A stretch of DNA of 64,000 bases from Pempheris klunzingeri (lineage: Eukaryota; Chordata; Actinopteri; Acropomatiformes; Pempheridae): NCBI RefSeq assembly GCF_042242105.1, contig NC_092025.1:14312309-14376308 (forward strand). Direction: 5' to 3'. The translations under genes were made by a program, and so were the position numbers. Shown one piece after another: positions 26,304 to 38,152 of the stretch (within the stretch, counting starts at the first letter, position 1; every line of letters begins with the position of its first letter). The notes below the pieces were generated by a model, which was not told where the DNA came from, did no database searches, and worked only from the letters and a program-made list of their open reading frames with translations.

Positions 26304-28932
26304 AGTCTGGAAAGTAATGTGTGAAATCTGCATCATAGCTGCTCAGCATATCAGATGTTCAGTTTGAAGGTACTGAGGTGCCTGATTAGTTGCCCAAAAG
26401 GTCAACAATCTTTCTCTGCTGTCAGGCAATCAGATGAATTTCTTTGATAGGCTGTCCTGTAGTTTGATTTCCCACTTGCTGTTTAAACAGATGCATTTTA
26501 AACAGCAATGGGCTTGTTTTAATATATTTAGAGTACAGTATATTACATGTTTTACATGTTTTAAGTAGTGTTGACCAAGACAGTGCTATTGTACTCAGTA
26601 TAAAACTTAACTGCAGATCAGAGACCATATTGGCTGAATTTTCCCAACCATCTGCGGTGCCCTATTTGTCTTTTTTTCCCCTGTGTAAACAAATGCTGCC
26701 TCTCTCTTTTTTGATCAACATTCTTGAGGCCCTTTGTTTGAATGAAACTTTATTGGTATTGTCCAAGAACAAAGCAATAAAGGGTTCTGTGTTTTCCAGT
26801 GTGAGCAGCCGCATCGTGATCGACCTGTGCAGTGTGAGCACAGACGCTGTGTAATTTGGCAGTGCTGAAATGCAGATTAAAATATGTAATGTGAGTTAAC
26901 TAATGCACATGATAAACAAAAACATGAACACCAGTTTACATGAACACCACTAATGTTAAGATTAAAACAATCAAACGCAAAAAGGTTAAAGAATAGATTA
27001 TTATTAAAGATTATTAATCAATTTAAAATGACATCTTGTGTCGGCTTTGGGTCTGATACATGCAGCAGTATGAGGGGACACTGAAAGATCTGCAGTGATC
27101 TGCAGTGAAACGCCTGAAGCCATTGTTTCCCTTCTGGATGTGAATTATTTCTTTTATTCAAGTTTGATACTTTGATGAGTAATCATATGAACTTGTGGCA
27201 ACACTGACCAGCCCTTAGGTAGCAATTTTATGTTAGCTCTGTCATTTTGTTACTGTGTGAGTTCAGAAAGTGTCTCTCTCTCTGAGGGCAAAGTCCAGTC
27301 TTTGAAAAGTTTCTTCTTGTTGGCCACTTGGCCCACTTCATGTTGAAAGTCATAGATAAGTGAGTTTTCCTGTGAGCAAGTGTTTTATTATTTCTGTGGG
27401 AACCAGATTTACTGTAGATATACAGAGATCCATGCTACAGGCCTGCCAACATTTGATAAGTACCCACTTCCTCTTTACATTTAATATTTCCTTTAGTTGA
27501 CGCCATTGAACACACTCATTGAGGGCCCTGTGCCAACAAGGCAGAACTTTCATGTAAATGCTAATTACTGAGTCACAATGTCACACATTTAATTAGTCTA
27601 CAGAAGTTATAATAAGACACCCCTTAAAGGACATAAGCTGCTATTATTTTCTGTATTTTCACTTTATCGTGGCTCAACAGACTGAACCAAAATAATTAAT
27701 AATATAGAACTCAAAGACCAGAAATGTCAGAAAGAGTCAGAATGCGCAGCATAAGTAAAACCCAGATGGTGGAAACAAAAGTTCTTGAACAATAATCAGC
27801 TGCACCATTTGTGCGATAAATATTTGTGTATGTGTGTGTCTGTATGGAGGTGAGGGAGCCTGATCCCTCACAGGATCAATTAGTCAGTCAGACTGTTGCC
27901 CTCTGGGAAACGGCCTGTATGAGGAGAAAAACAGATCAGCATCAGGGCTCCCCTGAGGGCAAATGTGGCATAGAGGTGGGTTTCCCCCGGGCTCAGCCGA
28001 CAGGAGCGTTTACAGACCTGTTTGTAATGGAAGAAAGTAAGATCAAGTTAACTCTACAATCTGTGATGGTCGACTTAGGATCTCTACTTGTGAAAGTACT
28101 CGTCCATCCTTGGCCTATAGATGGGGATTATGTCTGATACTGCTGCTACTATCGCTAGTGGAGTTGTGACAACATGACTACTACTCCTGCTACTAGTATT
28201 ATTACTGCAACCACAGCTCTACTGTCCAGAAGTGATGATGGAGACAATTCATTGAACAAATTAACTGAAAGATAAAGATTTCCTACAGAGGCTAATTTGT
28301 TGGTTTTTGTATGAATAGTCTAATAAATACGTATTTATTATTGAAGTATGGGGATACGTCCCGTCATTTTGTCTTTGGTGCTTTTATTTTCAATGGAGAT
28401 CTCTCTCTCGCTCTCTCTCTCTGTGGGAGAGCACCTGTAATATACCCAGGGAACTAATTTCATTAATTTGGCAACAATACCTTTATAGTAGATCCCTGTG
28501 GACAATGATCCATGTAATAGTTTAAATGTGGAGATCTCATGGCCCTTGAGCTTAAATAGTCTCATGAGTACGTTCTGATATTATGTTAGACACACTGAGC
28601 CAAATGAAATTAATAGGATTTCATTAATAAGAATTAGGAGTTTATGTATCAGGAATGTAGAATGGTGTTTGTCCAGTGCAGGGTTTAGGGTTTAGTCCAC
28701 CTGCCTCTCGCTTTCTTCAGACCTAAAACTCTATTTTTTTAATTTACTTATTTTATCACTTTTTTTTGGCCCTTGATTTATCTATCAATCAAAATAAATA
28801 TAATAATAAATGCATTTTTAGTTTATTAGAGTATTAAAATTGATGAATGACTGAAACTTCTTTACCTGCAAACTTTTCAGCAGCTACATTTTTTTTATTC
28901 TCACGAGTGAAACAAATCAGTCTCACTGCAAG

Positions 28933-28952
28933 TTAATTAGGTCTCTAATGAG
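28933..28952. promoter_or_regulatory. Homeodomain-site pair (TTAATTAG, CTAATGAG)
   Basis: TTAATTAG and CTAATGAG lie five bases apart. CTAATGAG is also the first core of the repeated module near the minus-strand ORs. This lies about 2.2 kb upstream of the first OR. Too little else matches to call it a module copy. Confidence 0.3.
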
Positions 28953-29940
28953 ATCTGCTAACGTTGGTTATCATGAAATGAAGTTGGAAAACAATGTCAA
29001 AGTAATGATGTATCACATCACGACATAAGTTGCAAAGGATGGATATACATTTTGAAAAAATGCTATTATATTAGATGAACACGGCTCTCATGTCAGTGCA
29101 CTGAAGGTGAAGCTGGTGTCAGCAGGTAGATAGCTTGGCTACTAAAATAAATACTGGAATCAGGGGCACCTAACTGTCCTGTCTATGTCTGTAAAATACC
29201 TGGCAGGACACCTAAAGCACCGCTAATTTTCCACAATTGTTTAATGTGCAAAAAACCCAAGCGTAAAAAACTACAATATGTAGTTCTACAGTTCTACAGC
29301 AATTATTGAAACCGTAATGTGCTGTACGCAGTGCTGCACTGTGCCTCATGGTTGAGTTATACCTTTCCCTGAACATAGCATTAACTAGTCTTACAGATTT
29401 TGAGGATTCATTCAGAAACTTAGAAGTTTCAGTTCATTTTTTTTCACCCACCCCTGATAAATGGACCCCCCCCCCTTTACCTATTGTGCACAAACCCCAG
29501 TTTCTGGATAGTCAGGATGAGTTGTGGCATGGCGAAAAGAATAAGTGTGCATTGTTTGATTTGGTCTAAATAAGTGTTTGCTCCTTTGCTAAAGATGTAA
29601 TGCAGAGCTGTACTGTTATGACTTAGATTCATTATTTTTGGATTATTATTATTTTTATTTGATTAATTAATCAAAACAAGTAATATAGTAGCTCAGTAAG
29701 TGTTTGTTTCACAATTTCCATTGTTTCACCAAATGGCTGCTACTGCAGTAGTCAAAACAGCAGTCAGAAGTCAGGCTTGTTGTTCCTACTGTATAAATCC
29801 AAGTTTCTAATGTAATGAGACAATGTAATTCTTTCCGTCCTCCTTCTTACCTAACATAACCCTCTGCAGTTTGGGACAAAGTGTTTACTGTGTTTAAGTG
29901 GATGTGTCATCATCCTGAACGAGCAGCGCAGACAAACAAC

Positions 29941-29960
29941 TCATTAACGGCCTCATTAGG
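29941..29960. promoter_or_regulatory. Homeodomain-site pair (TCATTAAC, CTCATTAGG)
   Basis: In reverse complement this reads CCTAATGAG then GTTAATGA, the same two cores as in the repeated module but closer together. It is 1.2 kb upstream of the first OR. Regulatory use is inferred. Confidence 0.3.
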
Positions 29961-30886
29961 CAGATTGTTTCAGCTTTCAACAAGGGAGTGAAGAAAAGTT
30001 CAATAGTGAACTTCTCTCACTTGTGACGCCAGCCAGAGGCAAACAATCCCAAGTACAAAGCAGCAACAACAAAAAAAAAAGTTTGTTCCTTCTGACTTTA
30101 CGGACATGTAATATTTATTATGTAAACACCATAACAACATTAGATGCATGAACAGTTTAATTCCTGTTGGTTTTAAGCTTATTCTGTAAAAAGTTGTTCT
30201 TGTTCTGAGCAGGATCTTAACTTTTTGGTTAGTACCCAGAGGTCATGACAACAAGTGAGGGACCATCAAATTATTATAAAGCACGAATTTAGTGTATAAT
30301 ATTCACTTTCTTTCAGTTTTGCTTTTGCTCTATACCAGGCGGGGTGAAGGCTCTCTGTAGGTTCATCACTACAAGCAAATGACTTCGTCAGCGCTCACAA
30401 ACGGACGAGTAGGCCTAGGCCACAGCGTTCAGTGCTGTGAAAGACAAAGGGGCAGCATCACCCAGTGTTTATGACAGAAATGGCTCCAACAGCTGTGAAA
30501 TCAAATGTTTTGCAACTGAATTTTTCAACGCAGTATTTTCCTAACACTAACCCGAACGCTTAAAATAGTTAAATTAGAAGTTTTGAACTGCTGTCTATTG
30601 GAGAAAATTTTTTTATTGAGCAACTAAATTCAAATTTTTGCATGAGTGGGTCTTAAAACTGTAACCATTGGCATTAATGGCAGCTATCAGACTTCTAGCC
30701 TGACCAGGTGTTTAAATAACACCAGATGGCGGCTGGCATGTGTGTAACGCCGGGCATATTAGTCAATGTTTATACAACGCCTGGCGCTGTTTAGAATGGC
30801 TTTTTTTTTTTATAAACGCTGGGTGGCATTTATTATTTCTTCAAATGCTGTGAAATTGTGACTTAGATTAATTGACAATAGAATCT

Positions 30887-30894
30887 ATATAAAA
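30887..30894 (+). promoter_or_regulatory. Possible TATA box for the first OR
   Basis: TATATAAAAA occurs about 270 bp before the start codon, with a TTAATTGAC homeodomain-type site 15-20 bases further upstream. In an AT-rich region this could be chance. Confidence 0.3.
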
Positions 30895-31162
30895 ATATAT
30901 GCTCACTTCCATCCCATGAATAGACTGCATCAATGCAAAACACTGGATAGACAATATTTTTTCCTGATGCTTACATACAAGAGACTCATGGGACCTCATT
31001 GACATAAGAGAGGACAGTGAAACATTTAAAGCTCGTCAGAGCTTCATCTTCAGACAGAGCGAGAGAAAGGAGCTCACCGCCCTCTACAGAAGTGAACACG
31101 GCGCTGACCTGCAGAACTGCTCTCTGCACTGAACACTGTGCTTCTGGCAGTAAAATTTCATA

Positions 31163-32143
31163 ATGGACTTTTTCAACTCTGCTCTTGGGAAAAACATCAC
31201 TTTTGTGCGTCCTGCATATTTCATAATAAGTGGGTTTATTGGCATACCTAATATCAAATATTACTATGTCTTCCTCTTTTTTGTTTACGTTGTTTCAGTA
31301 TTTGGAAATGCAATTGTGATGGCTGTAATATACTTGGATCATAATCTGAGATCTCCAAAATATATTGCAGTTTTTAATTTAGCACTGGTGGACCTGTTTG
31401 GTAACTCTGCGTTGGTGCCGAAAATTCTTGACATCTTTCTGTTTAACCATCACTACATCCCCTACAACGAGTGCTTGGCATTCCTTTTCTTCTGCTTCAC
31501 CAGCCTTTCGATGCAGGCTCTTAATCTGGTTGCCCTCTCCTATGACAGACTCATAGCTATCATCTTCCCACTGCACTATCAAGTGATGGTGACCCACAGG
31601 TTCATGCTGTCTTTGATCATCTCTTTCTGGGTTTTTGTCATTACTGCTGTACTTTTTGCTGTTGGCCTTCTAACAAGACTTTCTTTCTGTAAATCTGTGG
31701 TTATTAACAGCTATTTCTGTGACCACGGCCGGATATTCCGGCTTGCCTGCAATGACAATTCTCCCAGCTTTATCATTGGTAGTTTGTTACCAGTTCTTAT
31801 TCTTTGGCTTCCTCTGATGTTCATCTTGTTTAGTTATTCATATATTGGCTATGCATTGTCCAAAGTGGCAACAGTTCAGAAAAGAGTGAAGGCGCTTAAA
31901 ACCTGCGCAGCACATCTCTCATTAGTGGCAATCTATTTCCTCCCAATATTAATCTCATTTAATACAAACATACATCCAAACGCCAGGATCATAAACCTGT
32001 CTCTGACCTCTGTCTTTCCTCCCATGTTGAACCCAATCATATATGTTCTGCAGACACAAGAAATCAAAGTATCAGTGAAAAAAATATTGAAAATCAGAAG
32101 GAAATCCAAAATTGCAGTGCAGTGTTTGTGTGCTTCTATATGA
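31163..32143 (+). CDS. Fish-type olfactory receptor (cluster member 1)
   Basis: An odorant-sensing seven-transmembrane receptor expected in cilia of olfactory neurons, coupling to G-olf. The uninterrupted single coding exon gives 326 residues, a usual OR length. Visible marks: N-glycosylation site NIT at 11-13, GN of TM1 at 49-50, NLALVDL in TM2 (72-78), Cys104 before TM3, SYDR at 126-129 (the MAYDRY position), three cysteines in extracellular loop 2 (176, 186, 196), KALKTC at the start of TM6 (243-248) and [10 protein letters not shown] in TM7 (287-296). The start chosen aligns with the neighbour at 34981. It is a tandem paralog of that gene, alike over the whole length and nearly identical from TM2 to TM3. 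The wording FCDHG..RLACND and [11 protein letters not shown] is that of fish ORs; the finer group (perhaps delta) is inferred. The ligand is unknown. Confidence 0.95.
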   Translation: MDFFNSALGKNITFVRPAYFIISGFIGIPNIKYYYVFLFFVYVVSVFGNAIVMAVIYLDHNLRSPKYIAVFNLALVDLFGNSALVPKILDIFLFNHHYIPYNECLAFLFFCFTSLSMQALNLVALSYDRLIAIIFPLHYQVMVTHRFMLSLIISFWVFVITAVLFAVGLLTRLSFCKSVVINSYFCDHGRIFRLACNDNSPSFIIGSLLPVLILWLPLMFILFSYSYIGYALSKVATVQKRVKALKTCAAHLSLVAIYFLPILISFNTNIHPNARIINLSLTSVFPPMLNPIIYVLQTQEIKVSVKKILKIRRKSKIAVQCLCASI

Positions 32144-32185
32144 TATTTTTGTGCATAACAGTAAAACGTGTTAGACATGTAGTCA

Positions 32186-32215
32186 TGTCTACTTACATAG
32201 AAATGTAAGTAGACA
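32186..32215. repeat. Perfect 13-bp hairpin just after the first OR
   Basis: TGTCTACTTACAT is followed after four bases by its exact reverse complement, starting 43 bases after the OR stop codon. It would form a stable stem in the 3' UTR. It could also be a tiny inverted duplication without function. Confidence 0.85.
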
Positions 32216-33747
32216 GTTTTATAACATCCCACAAATGTGTCAACATGAAATTCAACATGAATATTTCCATAGAAATTACATTATAATTGACCTTGAAATC
32301 AAATAATAATTTAAACTTTTTCACAGAAAGCACAATACAGTAATAACTACAGGCTACACCATGACACGTGTGCAACGCCTACAATAAGACTAGTTTTCTG
32401 CATATGTTGCAATAAGATTTGTTCTTTTTCTGCATCTTTGTGGTCATGATGCACCATTTAAGAAATAATGAGACCCGTCTTGCTGTCTTGTCTGCTTCTC
32501 TTTTCTGAATGAATCTACTGCGTTTTCTAACTCAACACTCCTTCACATTAAAGCTCTTCATTCAGGGACAAACGTTTCTTGAAGAATTTTATTGTGAAGC
32601 TGCTAGAGGAAGTGTAGATTCTGTGGAGCTGATCTGCTCATACTTTAGGCTTGAATTTCAAGAATTTAGAAAGATGAACTAAGCAAAAATTTCTAAATGT
32701 TTTGAGTGTGGTTGTTATCATCCAGGATTGATCCGAGAAGTCTGATTTTGGCTTCTTAGGCCAATCCAGAAGCTGTGTGTAGCTGCAGCTTGCTTTCATG
32801 CTTTTATGCATATTATTATGGCTGTCTGGGAGGCAAGTACAAGGAGATCTTTATGAAACTATTTTTCTTGCAGTTATGTTGTGTTCGTTGTTGTGTTATA
32901 TGTCGTTTAAAGTAGAATTTGATTTTATGATAAAAGCTTTGTAAGAGGCAGCATGTTGATAACAAGGTTCAGCACTGAACCCTGTGAGAACCAGAGGAGA
33001 GGCTCTAAAATAGAAAAGCTGGCAGGACTATGATGAAAGTCCTGCCGGAGGTATAACTTAAATCAGCAGAAAGCTCTTACAGACACAGTGAGCCCATGCT
33101 AAAGTTAGCCTAGAAGTGTGTCAAAATCTGTTATAAAATCAAAGAGAACCAGAATGGAAAGGTTCAGCTGCTCACTGCAGGTTTTTAATGTGATGTGCCT
33201 TAAAAACTAATTCAAATCTCTCATACATGCAACTTTCATTCATCACAACAATGGGCTGATCTAATGTAGACTAGAGATATTTTTATCAGCACTGGCTGAA
33301 CTGTAAGATATTTAATAATCTGCATTGTTTAAATAAACATATCCAACTCAATTTTGTGGTCTTAAACTATTTCAGACCCACCTCAGCGATTCCAGAGTGC
33401 AAGAGAGCTTGTTGGGGCTTTAGCTCAGTCTGTCTTTTGGGGGTATATCACTGATCAAGCCCTTAGTGGTCTGATCAGTGATGTATATCAGTTGTCGGTG
33501 CAGGTTTTCTCAAAGAAACAGAATTAGCAAGTGTCACCATTTTCAGATTAACACAAAAAATGGCCTCTGGTAGACTGCTGTGTATTTTTTTTTTTTTTTG
33601 AACTTTTTATTTAGATTTTTTTTCCTGTTTAAGATAGAACATTATCTGAGACAAGATCGATGATGTAAAACCCAAAAAAAAAAAAAGGGAGATTGCTGTG
33701 TATTTTAAAGAATAAATGTGCAGCACTACATTTGCACTTTCGAAGAT
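32216..33747. other. Intergenic between ORs
   Basis: No gene seen. An 11-bp perfect inverted repeat (ATCACTGATCA at 33447-33457 and its complement at 33472-33482) and poly-T/poly-A runs near 33587 and 33674 are the only structures noted. Confidence 0.6.
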
Positions 33748-34310
33748 GCAAAGAGACTCAGTGCTTTTAAAACCTGCACTGCTCATCGTTCATTAAAACC
33801 TGCAGCAATGTCACAAAGGCATTACTGTCTAAGTGAAGACAGCATGTTTCTCTCTGGAAATTATTCTTTGAGATTATACATGTCAATACAGTGATAAATT
33901 CTATTTCGCCAGAAAATACACTTAATACCTTTTTATTAAATTTCTTCAAAGCCTTCACTGACTAATTTATTTGAGTCTGGTTGGTGGAACTATTCAATCA
34001 CAAAGTGGTGATTCCAGTTTATATACTGTAGCTCAAGTTTATTTGTCATATGCAACCATAAAATTACAGCTGAATGAATTGGGAGAGATATTTACACATT
34101 GTCTAAGAATAACTTAACTCAACGTTTCGTCAGTTATGTTGTTAATTGTTTGTCACCACTTCTTTATATTGTTAAGTTACCCATATATTGGCTGTGTTTT
34201 ACTGAAGTGGCCACAGCACAATAAGGACTCTATTTCATTCCACTGTTAAACACATTTACCTGAATGGAAAATATACATCCAAATGCCACAATCAACCAAG
34301 ACTGACCAAT
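33748..34310 (+). pseudogene. Relic of an olfactory receptor, fragments only
   Basis: Three fragments are readable. At 33748-33810 AKRLSAFKTCTAHRSL matches the TM6 start of the neighbouring ORs ([14 protein letters not shown]). At about 34160-34220 FFILLSYPYIGCVL matches the TM5 end ([13 protein letters not shown]); the following TEVATAQ appears in another frame. At about 34270-34300 NIHPNATIN matches the loop before TM7 ([10 protein letters not shown]). The TM6 piece comes before the TM5 piece, so either two relics overlap or the copy was rearranged. Frame changes and large losses show it is long dead. Similarity is greatest to the OR at 31163, so it is an old tandem copy. Confidence 0.7.
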
Positions 34311-34732
34311 TACGCCATCAACAGTTACAGTGACTCTTTGAGCATTGATAACATTAATAATTAATGGCGAACTTGTGATTACTGGTCACAATAAAAATAT
34401 TACTTCACGATAATTGTTTTTTATTATTGATTGTATTTTATTATTTTTTATTCATCGTCTTTTCCAGGAATGACTAAACAATAAATGCAATCAAAATAGA
34501 AAATTACGACGTCACCCCATGAAGTGCAATATGTTATTCTGGGAGCTGAATGCAGCGACGTATTGACCTGTTTTTCTTTTTTGCAGAACATATGGTGTCT
34601 TATATATCCCATACAAACACAATGACATTTTTTAAATTGATGATTGAAAAAAAAAATCTAACAACCATCAGTATCAGTAGTATTAGTCTCTACCATGACC
34701 CTATTTGCACACCAGATGAACCAATGTCAGCC

Positions 34733-34794
34733 CTCGAGAGCCAGGTTGAAAAACTATGCGGTAAACACAAAGGAGCTGTCAGTGTGCTATAAAA
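34733..34794 (+). promoter_or_regulatory. Promoter of OR member 2: O/E-like site and TATA box
   Basis: TATAAAAG at 34788-34795 lies about 190 bp before the start codon, a clear TATA box. A CTCGAGAG site at 34733-34740 fits the CTCnnGAG form of the palindromes seen at the minus-strand OR promoters. The transcript start would be near 34820. A small open frame across the leader is not considered a gene. Confidence 0.5.
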
Positions 34795-34980
34795 GACACA
34801 GCAGGGACCTTACCAGCCAGTCCTCACGAGGCAATTACAGCTGCCAAAGCTCTGTCAGCAGAGAGAGGAGGAAGAGGAGGAAGAGGAGTTTGGAGCTCGC
34901 TTCTGCCACCACGAGAGAGCGAAGGTGTCTACGTAAACCACTGCGCAGCAAACACTGAAAGATTGGCAGAAACTCTCCTA

Positions 34981-35955
34981 ATGGAGTTTTTCAACTCTGC
35001 TAATGGGAGAAACATCACCTTTGTGCGTCCTGCACATTTCAAAATAAGTGGTCTTATTGGCATACCTAATATCAAATATTACTATGTCTGTCTTTTTTTC
35101 GTTTACATTGTTTCAGTGTTGGGGAACACAATTGTGATTACTCTGATAATCTTTGATCATAATCTGAGATCTCCAAAACATATTGCAGTTTTTAATTTGG
35201 CATTTGTGGACCTGTTTAGTAGCTCTGCTCTGGTGCCGAAGGTTCTTGACATCTTTCTGTTTAACCATCACTACATCCCCTACAACGAGTGCTTGGCATT
35301 CCTTTTCTTCTGCTTCGCTTGCTTTTCAATGCAGGCTCTTAATCTGGTTGCCCTCTCCTATGACAGACTCGTAGCTATCATCTTCCCACTGCACTATCAA
35401 GTGAAGGTGACCCAAAAGTTCATGCTGTCTTTGATCGCTTTTTTCTGGGTCTATGCAATTACCATTACACTAACTGCAGTCGGCCTTCTAACAAGACTTT
35501 CTTTCTGTAAGTCTGTGGTGATTGAGAGCTATTTTTGTGATCATGGCCCACTATACCGACTTGGCTGCAATGATATTACCCCAAACCGTGCAATTGGTGG
35601 TTTATCACCAATTCTTATTCTTTGGCTTCCACTAATATTCATCTTGGGAAGTTACTGTGGTATTGTTTATGCTTTGTCAAAAATTTCCACAGCTCAGGAA
35701 AGAGTGAAGGCCTTTAAAACCTGCACAGGTCACCTTTCACTAGTGGCAATATACTTCCTCCCTACCATATTTGTATATCGTTTTGGAAGAACAATACATC
35801 CAAATGCCAGGATCATAAACCTGTCTCTGACCGCTGTCATTCCTCCCATGTTGAACCCAATCATTTATGTTCTGCAGACACAAGAAATCAAAGAGTCTTT
35901 GAAAAGGTTTTTGAAAATGAGGAGAGGCCAGTCCAAAATTGCAACAACAAATTGA
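34981..35955 (+). CDS. Fish-type olfactory receptor (cluster member 2)
   Basis: An intact OR of 324 residues in one exon. The frame is open slightly further upstream, but the first ATG is here, and [14 protein letters not shown] aligns with [14 protein letters not shown] of the gene at 31163. Landmarks match that gene: glycosylation site NIT, GN in TM1, [15 protein letters not shown] after TM3, FCDHG in extracellular loop 2, [11 protein letters not shown] at TM6 and [15 protein letters not shown] at TM7. Differences cluster in TM4, extracellular loop 2, TM5 and TM6 (for example [16 protein letters not shown] against [16 protein letters not shown]), where OR ligand pockets usually vary. This suggests the pair arose by tandem duplication and now binds different odorants, which is inference. 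Confidence 0.95.
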   Translation: MEFFNSANGRNITFVRPAHFKISGLIGIPNIKYYYVCLFFVYIVSVLGNTIVITLIIFDHNLRSPKHIAVFNLAFVDLFSSSALVPKVLDIFLFNHHYIPYNECLAFLFFCFACFSMQALNLVALSYDRLVAIIFPLHYQVKVTQKFMLSLIAFFWVYAITITLTAVGLLTRLSFCKSVVIESYFCDHGPLYRLGCNDITPNRAIGGLSPILILWLPLIFILGSYCGIVYALSKISTAQERVKAFKTCTGHLSLVAIYFLPTIFVYRFGRTIHPNARIINLSLTAVIPPMLNPIIYVLQTQEIKESLKRFLKMRRGQSKIATTN

Positions 35956-37991
35956 AATATATCTACGTATATTGTTACATTAATTTCAAAATACACTTAG
36001 TTATTGACAGTAAATTTTCAACTCTGGATCAGTAACATCTTAAAAACAGTTGTAGTATTGGGCTGTCTTTTCTTTCTTTTATTCTTTTGTATACTCAGTG
36101 TGAAGTAATTGCATTTATTATTAATTATATTTATGATTATTGCGCTGAAAGAACATTTCAATTTAAATTAACCAGTGATACTACAAGATATACAATAAAC
36201 CATAACTTGATACTTGTTTTCTAGTTTTTCTATGATGTATGAGCCCACTGAGAAGACTCGAGTGTCATTCTGCATTCAGCAGAATGGCTGCATATTAAGT
36301 GCTTTGCAGGAAAATCAATTAAAATGTGACTTTAACATTCTGTACGTATTTAAATTTAATTGCATTTGTATTTATTGGGATATTATGTGAAGCATAATTA
36401 GTTATTTAAAGGGAGACCTTGTTTTCATGGGAGCAAATCAATGTGTGGTGTGTGCATTTAAAGTTTAATTTTTAAATTAAACTGAACACATGACCAATGC
36501 AATTGCTGTTTCATACAGGGTGCTGCGGCCTGCAACAGCCAACACACTTTACCTTTTGTGAAATGTTTTTCAATAGTAACGAAAACACATTATGTGTTTA
36601 TGTCAGTGAAAGTCCAAGATGTAGTTTGGAATTTCTAAAATCAGTGAATAAACAATTTAGTTTGACCAAAGAGTCTCAGATTCTCACATCTTCCAATAGC
36701 AGCATTGTGTTTTGTTCTTTTCCTTTGTAGTTTGATGATCACACATAACATTATGATGATACTGCTTTAGAATCTCAAAGATGTTCTGCTCAAGATATTA
36801 AATCTACTGTGCTTTAAAATTTGCAATATGCTCCACAAGGCCTTAGTCATAGTCCCCTTTGTTAAACTGTGTATCACTGAAACAAAACAATGATTTTTTT
36901 TAAATTATAAAATTGTTTAAAAAAATACCTCTGTATTTAGTAAGAATACAAACAAGAAATATATACCATGACATTATTTTCAACTTTCCACACATCCTGT
37001 TGGAGGGGGCAGTGTGTAGCACTTTAACTGTGCATCCGTCCAAATCCTTTTGAGAACTGTGACAAGTTGCAAAAAAAACAAAAAAAAAACAGAACACATG
37101 TAAAGCTTCCTTTGTGTATTTTTTTCTTTAAGTGGTAATCCTGCTTGTCCTACTGTCAGAAAGGTGTTGTCACAACTCTATCAAGCACAGAGATGGTACA
37201 GCAGGCTGCTGCCCGGTCCACAAACTGTTGAGTGGAGCTCAGCCCACTGGAGAAATCTAGATTATTTTAGGAAAAAACACTCTTTGGATGCATGACAGCT
37301 TCTATGTTGATGTAAATTTACACTTACAGGCAAGTCCTCCTGTGAAAAGTGAGAAGTCTGGCCGTCAGTAGACCTACTGGTGGTTAAGTGAGTCTCTTTA
37401 CAGACTTCTGCAAGTGCACTCAAAGTGGAAGAATAAGAATGCCGGACGGTGCAGGGGAGACAGCAGTGCACTGAAAAGAATAAATCAGATGTAAATGTAG
37501 CTGACCCTACTACCCACTAACCCAAACCTTTGTTTGGTTTAAAGTTTATTGAATGACTAAATTATCAAAATTCTAAACTTTTGCACTGTGCTGTAAATTG
37601 AATATTTGCAGTAAGATTTATATTGTTACTATGGAAAAGAAGTATCTCTCAATTGAGTGACAATCTCAAGGAGTGTTGAACCAGTGACCACTGGCGTGAC
37701 AGGCAGTCCTTAAAATAACACTACACGTCTGACAGTGTTTTTATGAACACTGAGTTTATACTTACTTCAAACACTGGGGAAATTGTGGTGAATTATGACC
37801 CTTGAGGCTCTCCATAGAACTTTTTACTATCATTACCTCATCACTATACTGATTCTAGTCACCTGATAAAAGTTATGCTTGGTGACAATAGTAAACTGAG
37901 TTGATTGCATTAGGAAAACAATGACATAAACTATGAGATTGTTACATAGCACATGCAGCATATGGACTGCCTCACAGTGGCAAAGGAATAG
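35956..37991. other. Intergenic between ORs
   Basis: AT-rich sequence with no recognisable gene, element or long repeat. Short frames here have no domain on either strand. Confidence 0.6.
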
Positions 37992-38135
37992 TATAAAAGT
38001 CAAGTGTGTCAGTACAGCTCCCTTTAGTGAATTACAGGAAAGGATTGAGGATTGAGTTTGATTTCATCAACTATTATCAAACAAATTAGGTCACCTCTTT
38101 ATTATACATTCTTTATTTTCTCTTTTTACATACAG
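37992..38135 (+). promoter_or_regulatory. Promoter of OR member 3: TATA box, possible leader acceptor
   Basis: TATAAAA at 37992-37998 lies 155 bp before the start codon. A strong acceptor-like TTTTCTCTTTTTACATACAG ends at 38135, 17 bases before the ATG, but no clear donor is seen between it and the TATA box, so splicing of the leader is uncertain. Confidence 0.45.
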
Positions 38136-38152
38136 GGAAACAGATATGCGTA

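Larger units (their letters stand above)
26304..30880. other. Intergenic, flank of the OR cluster
   Basis: No gene was recognised. Open frames here are short and have no domain. Two clusters of homeodomain-type sites, at 28933-28952 and 29944-29960, are listed separately. A CT-rich tract lies near 28398-28423. Confidence 0.6.

Noticed and set aside
27826-28137. 103-residue open frame
   Set aside because: No domain or homology recognised and it starts in a GT-rich stretch; treated as chance.
33413-33445. GGGGCTTTAGCTCAGTCTG resembling a tRNA or SINE head with A-box
   Set aside because: No B-box or cloverleaf follows at the right distance.
34695-34958. 87-residue basic frame upstream of OR member 2
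   Set aside because: It covers the promoter and leader of the OR, is low-complexity Arg/Ser-rich and matches no family.
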